From Amycolatopsis saalfeldensis (GTDB lineage Bacteria > Actinomycetota > Actinomycetes > Mycobacteriales > Pseudonocardiaceae), in NCBI RefSeq assembly GCF_900110575.1, contig NZ_FOEF01000003.1, forward strand, positions 186,001-250,000: a DNA stretch of 64,000 bases. The letters run 5' to 3'. The translations under genes and the position numbers were made by a program. The notes below the pieces were generated by a model. It did no database searches and was not told the origin of the DNA. It saw only the letters and a program-made list of their open reading frames with translations. Numbering within the stretch: the first letter of the stretch is position 1; every line of letters starts with the position of its first letter. Shown piece after piece: positions 63,474-64,000 of this stretch.

Positions 63474-64000
63474 ACCTGCGCTCCTTCCGCGATCGCGGGT
63501 GCCGTGCGCTCGGCCGGGTAATGGCAGGCGACGACGTGGTCGGCACTGTCCCCGGCCCGCTCCGGCGCCACCTCGAAGCAGTGCCCGCGCGCCGCCGGGC
63601 AGCGGGCGGCGAACCGGCAGCCGGGCGGGAAGTCCGCCGGTGCCGGGACCACGCCCTTGATCTGGGTGAGCGTGGCCTCGTGCTCCTCCAGCGACAGCAC
63701 CGCGCCGAGCAGGCCGCGGGTGTAGTGGTGGCGCGGCGAGCCGATCACCTGCGCGGTGGCCCCGGTCTCGGCCACCTGCCCCCCGTACATCACCACCACG
63801 CGGTCCGCGATATCCGAGACCAGCGCGAGGTCGTGCGACACCAGGATCAGCGCGAAGCCCAGCTCCTCCTGCAACCGCAGCAGCAGCGCGATGATCTGCG
63901 CCTGCACGGTCACGTCGAGCGCGGTGGTCGGCTCGTCGGCCACGATCAGCTGCGGGCTGCGGGACAGCGCCATCGCGATCAGCACCCGCTGGCGCTGGCC
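63470..64000 (-). CDS. Oligopeptide-type ABC transporter ATPase (OppD type), 5' part off-window
   Basis: The frame runs off the right edge, so the N-terminus with Walker A is not visible. What remains are the signature tail [12 protein letters not shown], Walker [13 protein letters not shown], the H-loop [27 protein letters not shown] and the OppD-type C-terminus with [17 protein letters not shown]. It is the partner of the adjacent OppF-type subunit. The permease and binding-protein genes are expected further right. Confidence 0.92.
   Translation of the reverse strand, partial: GQRQRVLIAMALSRSPQLIVADEPTTALDVTVQAQIIALLLRLQEELGFALILVSHDLALVSDIADRVVVMYGGQVAETGATAQVIGSPRHHYTRGLLGAVLSLEEHEATLTQIKGVVPAPADFPPGCRFAARCPAARGHCFEVAPERAGDSADHVVACHYPAERTAPAIAEGAQV

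Overview
The window is chromosomal DNA of a high-GC filamentous actinobacterium, most likely Pseudonocardiales and probably Amycolatopsis-like. I infer this from the strong G/C preference at third codon positions, frequent GTG/TTG starts, an SsgA-family sporulation regulator, an actinobacterial glgM-glgC pair, a SigJ/ECF41-type sigma factor, a single-chain giant acyl-CoA carboxylase, and sigmaB-type (GTTT-N15-GGGTAC) promoters. No phage, transposase, tRNA, rRNA, CRISPR array or large biosynthetic cluster is visible. It reads as core plus strain-specific chromosome.

0-12 kb: a truncated enolase-superfamily dehydratase, an 1833-residue fused acyl-CoA carboxylase on the minus strand, then a RbsACB-type sugar importer operon (ATPase, permease, lipoprotein) ending in an L-fucose/L-arabinose-isomerase-type enzyme. 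12-17.7 kb: a 925-base gene-free stretch with a 50-bp tandem repeat, an SsgA-like regulator, an atypical STAS protein with Cys at the usual phosphoserine site, an aldo/keto reductase, and three genes with sigmaB-like promoters (small membrane protein, CYTH-CHAD protein, Rho_N/stress protein). 17.8-22.2 kb: glycosyltransferase plus flippase-like membrane protein, lipoprotein carboxylesterase, DinB/maleylpyruvate-isomerase-like protein. 22.3-28 kb: an S-adenosylhomocysteine riboswitch candidate controlling metH, a zinc-ribbon protein, and a glutamate-synthase-like flavoprotein.

28.1-32.3 kb: a compact signalling cassette of receiver-PP2C phosphatase, CHASE3 histidine kinase, Rcp1-like response regulator, STAS antagonist and RsbW-like ATPase, the parts of a partner-switching stress pathway. 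32.3-42.1 kb: acyl-CoA ligase, membrane protein, class A PBP, a MarR-DrrA-DrrB drug-efflux operon with a perfect operator inside its promoter, an orphan Trypco1-like protein, a TMEM175-family channel, and a divergent argP/lysE exporter pair. 42.1-52.5 kb: a SRPBCC-acyl-CoA synthetase fusion, a leaderless universal stress protein, a three-gene flavin oxidoreductase operon (acyl-CoA-dehydrogenase-like, LLM oxidoreductase, HxlR regulator), a secreted SdrD-B-like protein, PaaX regulator, SigJ, a PrmC-related methyltransferase and a membrane protein. 52.6-55.8 kb: glgM-glgC and a PRC-DUF2382 protein.

56-64 kb: a glycan-utilisation locus. A HutC-type GntR regulator and a TauE/SafE permease (separated by a 107-bp tandem duplication of their own junction) converge on a tightly packed minus-strand operon of sialidase, GH42 beta-galactosidase, DapA/NanA-family lyase and two oligopeptide-type ABC ATPases. 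It continues past the right edge and looks built to strip, import and cleave sialylated or galactosylated glycans.

Across the window a short palindrome, TCCAC-W-GTGGA, recurs mostly inside genes, always with A or T in the centre and often forcing unusual codons. This is the most intriguing pattern I found that no annotated feature explains.
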